In this document: in pieces, positions 5,948 to 6,596 of the stretch
Numbering within the stretch: the stretch's first letter is position 1
Layout: every line of letters starts with the position of its first letter
DNA from: Polaromonas sp.
Lineage (GTDB): Bacteria; Pseudomonadota; Gammaproteobacteria; Burkholderiales; Burkholderiaceae_C
Direction: 5' to 3'
Assembly (NCBI GenBank): GCA_014376885.1
Contig: JACMQR010000139.1
Location: forward strand, 1-6,596
DNA: 6,596 bases
The notes under the pieces: generated by a model
What the model was told of the DNA's origin: nothing
What the model saw: only the letters and a program-made list of their open reading frames with translations
Databases searched by the model: none
Position numbers and translations under genes: made by a program

Positions 5948-6310
5948 ATGGAAAACCACCAAATTTGGGAATTCGAGGAAAGTTTATGGACTGGCAGTGC
6001 GGAGCATTACCGCGAACTGGTTGACAGTGAATGCCTCATGGTGCTGCCCGAGCCGCCGTTTGTGATGGCTGGACAAGAGGCGATCAGCGCGGTTTCCGAC
6101 ACACCGCGCTGGTCAAGGGTTGTCACATCTCAACGGCAGGTCATGCGGCCGCAAGAAGGGTTGATCGTGGTGGGCTACAAAGTTGAAGCCTATAAAGACG
6201 ACGAAAAAGGTTATGTCGCCTACTGCACCTCAACCTACCGCCGACTGGCGCATGGAATGTGGAAAGTGGTTCAGCATCAGCAAACCCTGCCGCCACTCGC
6301 AAAAGCGTGA
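5948..6310 (+). CDS. Small NTF2-fold protein (SnoaL / DUF4440-type), function unknown
   Basis: A 120-residue soluble protein. The N-terminal helix (IWEFEESLWTGSAEHYRELVDSECLMVLP, residues 6-34) is followed by a beta-rich region. That region has ISAVSDTPRWSRV (46-58), VVGYKVEAY (74-82), YVAYCTSTYRR (89-99) and the closing strand MWKVVQHQQTLPP (104-116). This helix-then-curved-sheet order, ending in a W-x-x-x-x-H-Q strand, is the pattern of NTF2-like SnoaL/DUF4440 proteins. These include small isomerases, hydrolases and ligand-binding proteins, and no specific activity can be inferred. The ATG at 5948 has GAGGA (5938-5942) five bases upstream. An in-frame GTG at 5867 would add 27 residues but has no ribosome binding site and is unlikely. 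Its codons are noticeably less G/C-biased than those of the genes to the left. It appears monocistronic and probably unrelated to the upstream operon. Confidence 0.8.
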   Translation: MENHQIWEFEESLWTGSAEHYRELVDSECLMVLPEPPFVMAGQEAISAVSDTPRWSRVVTSQRQVMRPQEGLIVVGYKVEAYKDDEKGYVAYCTSTYRRLAHGMWKVVQHQQTLPPLAKA

Positions 6311-6315
6311 TGCAA

Positions 6316-6349
6316 GGTTGCGGGTCGTGTGACTGACGACACGGCAACC
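6316..6349. terminator. Possible stem-loop between convergent genes
   Basis: GGTTGC (6316-6321) pairs with GCAACC (6344-6349), and an inner stem can form from GTCGT (6324-6328) with ACGAC (6336-6340). It lies six bases after the stop of the + gene and before the stop of the convergent minus gene, the expected place for a shared terminator. No T-run follows on either strand, so it is not a classical intrinsic terminator. Confidence 0.35.
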
Positions 6350-6412
6350 GGTGCTTGACATGCCGTCATGGGCCTGGGAGCCTGGGCACTACAGTGGACA
6401 GGCGCGCTGGTT

Positions 6413-6596
6413 TCAACACGGGCTTGCAGCGGCTGCCAGGGAGGCAAGCACCGACTTGTCTGCTTTTTCCTCAAATGCGATAAACGCTTTTGCATGATCG
6501 GGAATTGTTTGAAGCTGTTTGTCGCGGACCGACTCAAAGTCTGCATCAAGCTCGACCATCGGCGTAATGCAATAGGCATCTTCAATGCCTTTGCCA
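6413..6596 (-). CDS. C-terminal fragment of an unrecognised protein, truncated by the window edge
   Basis: On the minus strand one frame stays open from the window edge (first complete codon 6595-6593) to a TGA at 6413-6415, encoding the last 60 residues of a protein. It begins GKGIEDAYCITPMVELDAD, continues ESVRDKQLQTIPDHAKAFIAFEEKAD and ends with an alanine-rich tail (VLASLAAAASPC). The composition is that of a normal soluble protein with amphipathic helices, unlike the Arg/Ser-rich alternative frame over the same bases. No start codon lies in the window apart from an internal Met, so the gene starts to the right. I do not recognise the family. It is convergent with the NTF2-fold gene, 102 bp away. 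Confidence 0.65.
   Translation of the reverse strand, partial: GKGIEDAYCITPMVELDADFESVRDKQLQTIPDHAKAFIAFEEKADKSVLASLAAAASPC

Noticed and set aside
6277..6585. A 102-codon minus-strand frame at the right end
   Set aside because: It is Ser/Arg/Pro-rich and overlaps the end of the NTF2-fold gene. A neighbouring frame over the same bases gives a far more protein-like C-terminus (6413-6596).
1..6596. CRISPR arrays, insertion sequences, tRNA or rRNA genes
   Set aside because: I saw no regularly spaced repeats, transposase motifs, terminal inverted repeats with target duplications, or cloverleaf-like sequence in the window.

Overview
The window looks like a piece of a high-GC betaproteobacterial chromosome, probably Burkholderiales and perhaps Comamonadaceae. 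I infer this from the strong G/C preference at third codon positions, the gene types and the style of the intergenic hairpins. No ribosomal or taxon-specific marker is present, so the assignment is tentative.

Layout. Bases 1-175 are an AT-rich leader with a small palindrome. They precede a secreted RcnB/CigR-like protein on + (176-760). Its stop overlaps by 7 bp the stop of a long minus-strand gene (754-2415). That gene encodes a flavoprotein of the 4-hydroxybutyryl-CoA dehydratase / 4-hydroxyphenylacetate hydroxylase superfamily. A short AT-rich control region (2416-2523) with a perfect inverted repeat separates it from a divergent + strand cluster. The cluster contains a TetR-type regulator (2524-3150), an AidB-like acyl-CoA dehydrogenase (3171-4892) and an ISOC1/2-like isochorismatase-fold hydrolase (4948-5571). 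About 375 bp without a convincing gene follows, starting with a strong hairpin. Next come a small NTF2-fold (SnoaL/DUF4440-type) protein (5948-6310) and, on the minus strand, the C-terminal end of an unrecognised gene that runs off the right edge (6413-6596).

How it may work together. The dehydratase-like flavoenzyme, the TetR regulator, the acyl-CoA dehydrogenase and the cysteine hydrolase have the geometry of one locally regulated module: divergent promoters around one operator, followed by closely spaced genes. Two enzymes belong to families that act on acyl-CoA thioesters, so a small catabolic or CoA-ester detoxification pathway is a reasonable inference; the substrate cannot be read from the sequence.

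The most interesting point is the dehydratase-like protein. It keeps the overall family signature, but two of the four iron-sulfur cluster ligands of 4-hydroxybutyryl-CoA dehydratase appear to be replaced. It also lacks the substrate-binding Arg/Tyr pair of HpaB monooxygenases and carries a C-terminal tail with a CC-x3-C cluster. It may therefore be a functionally distinct subfamily.
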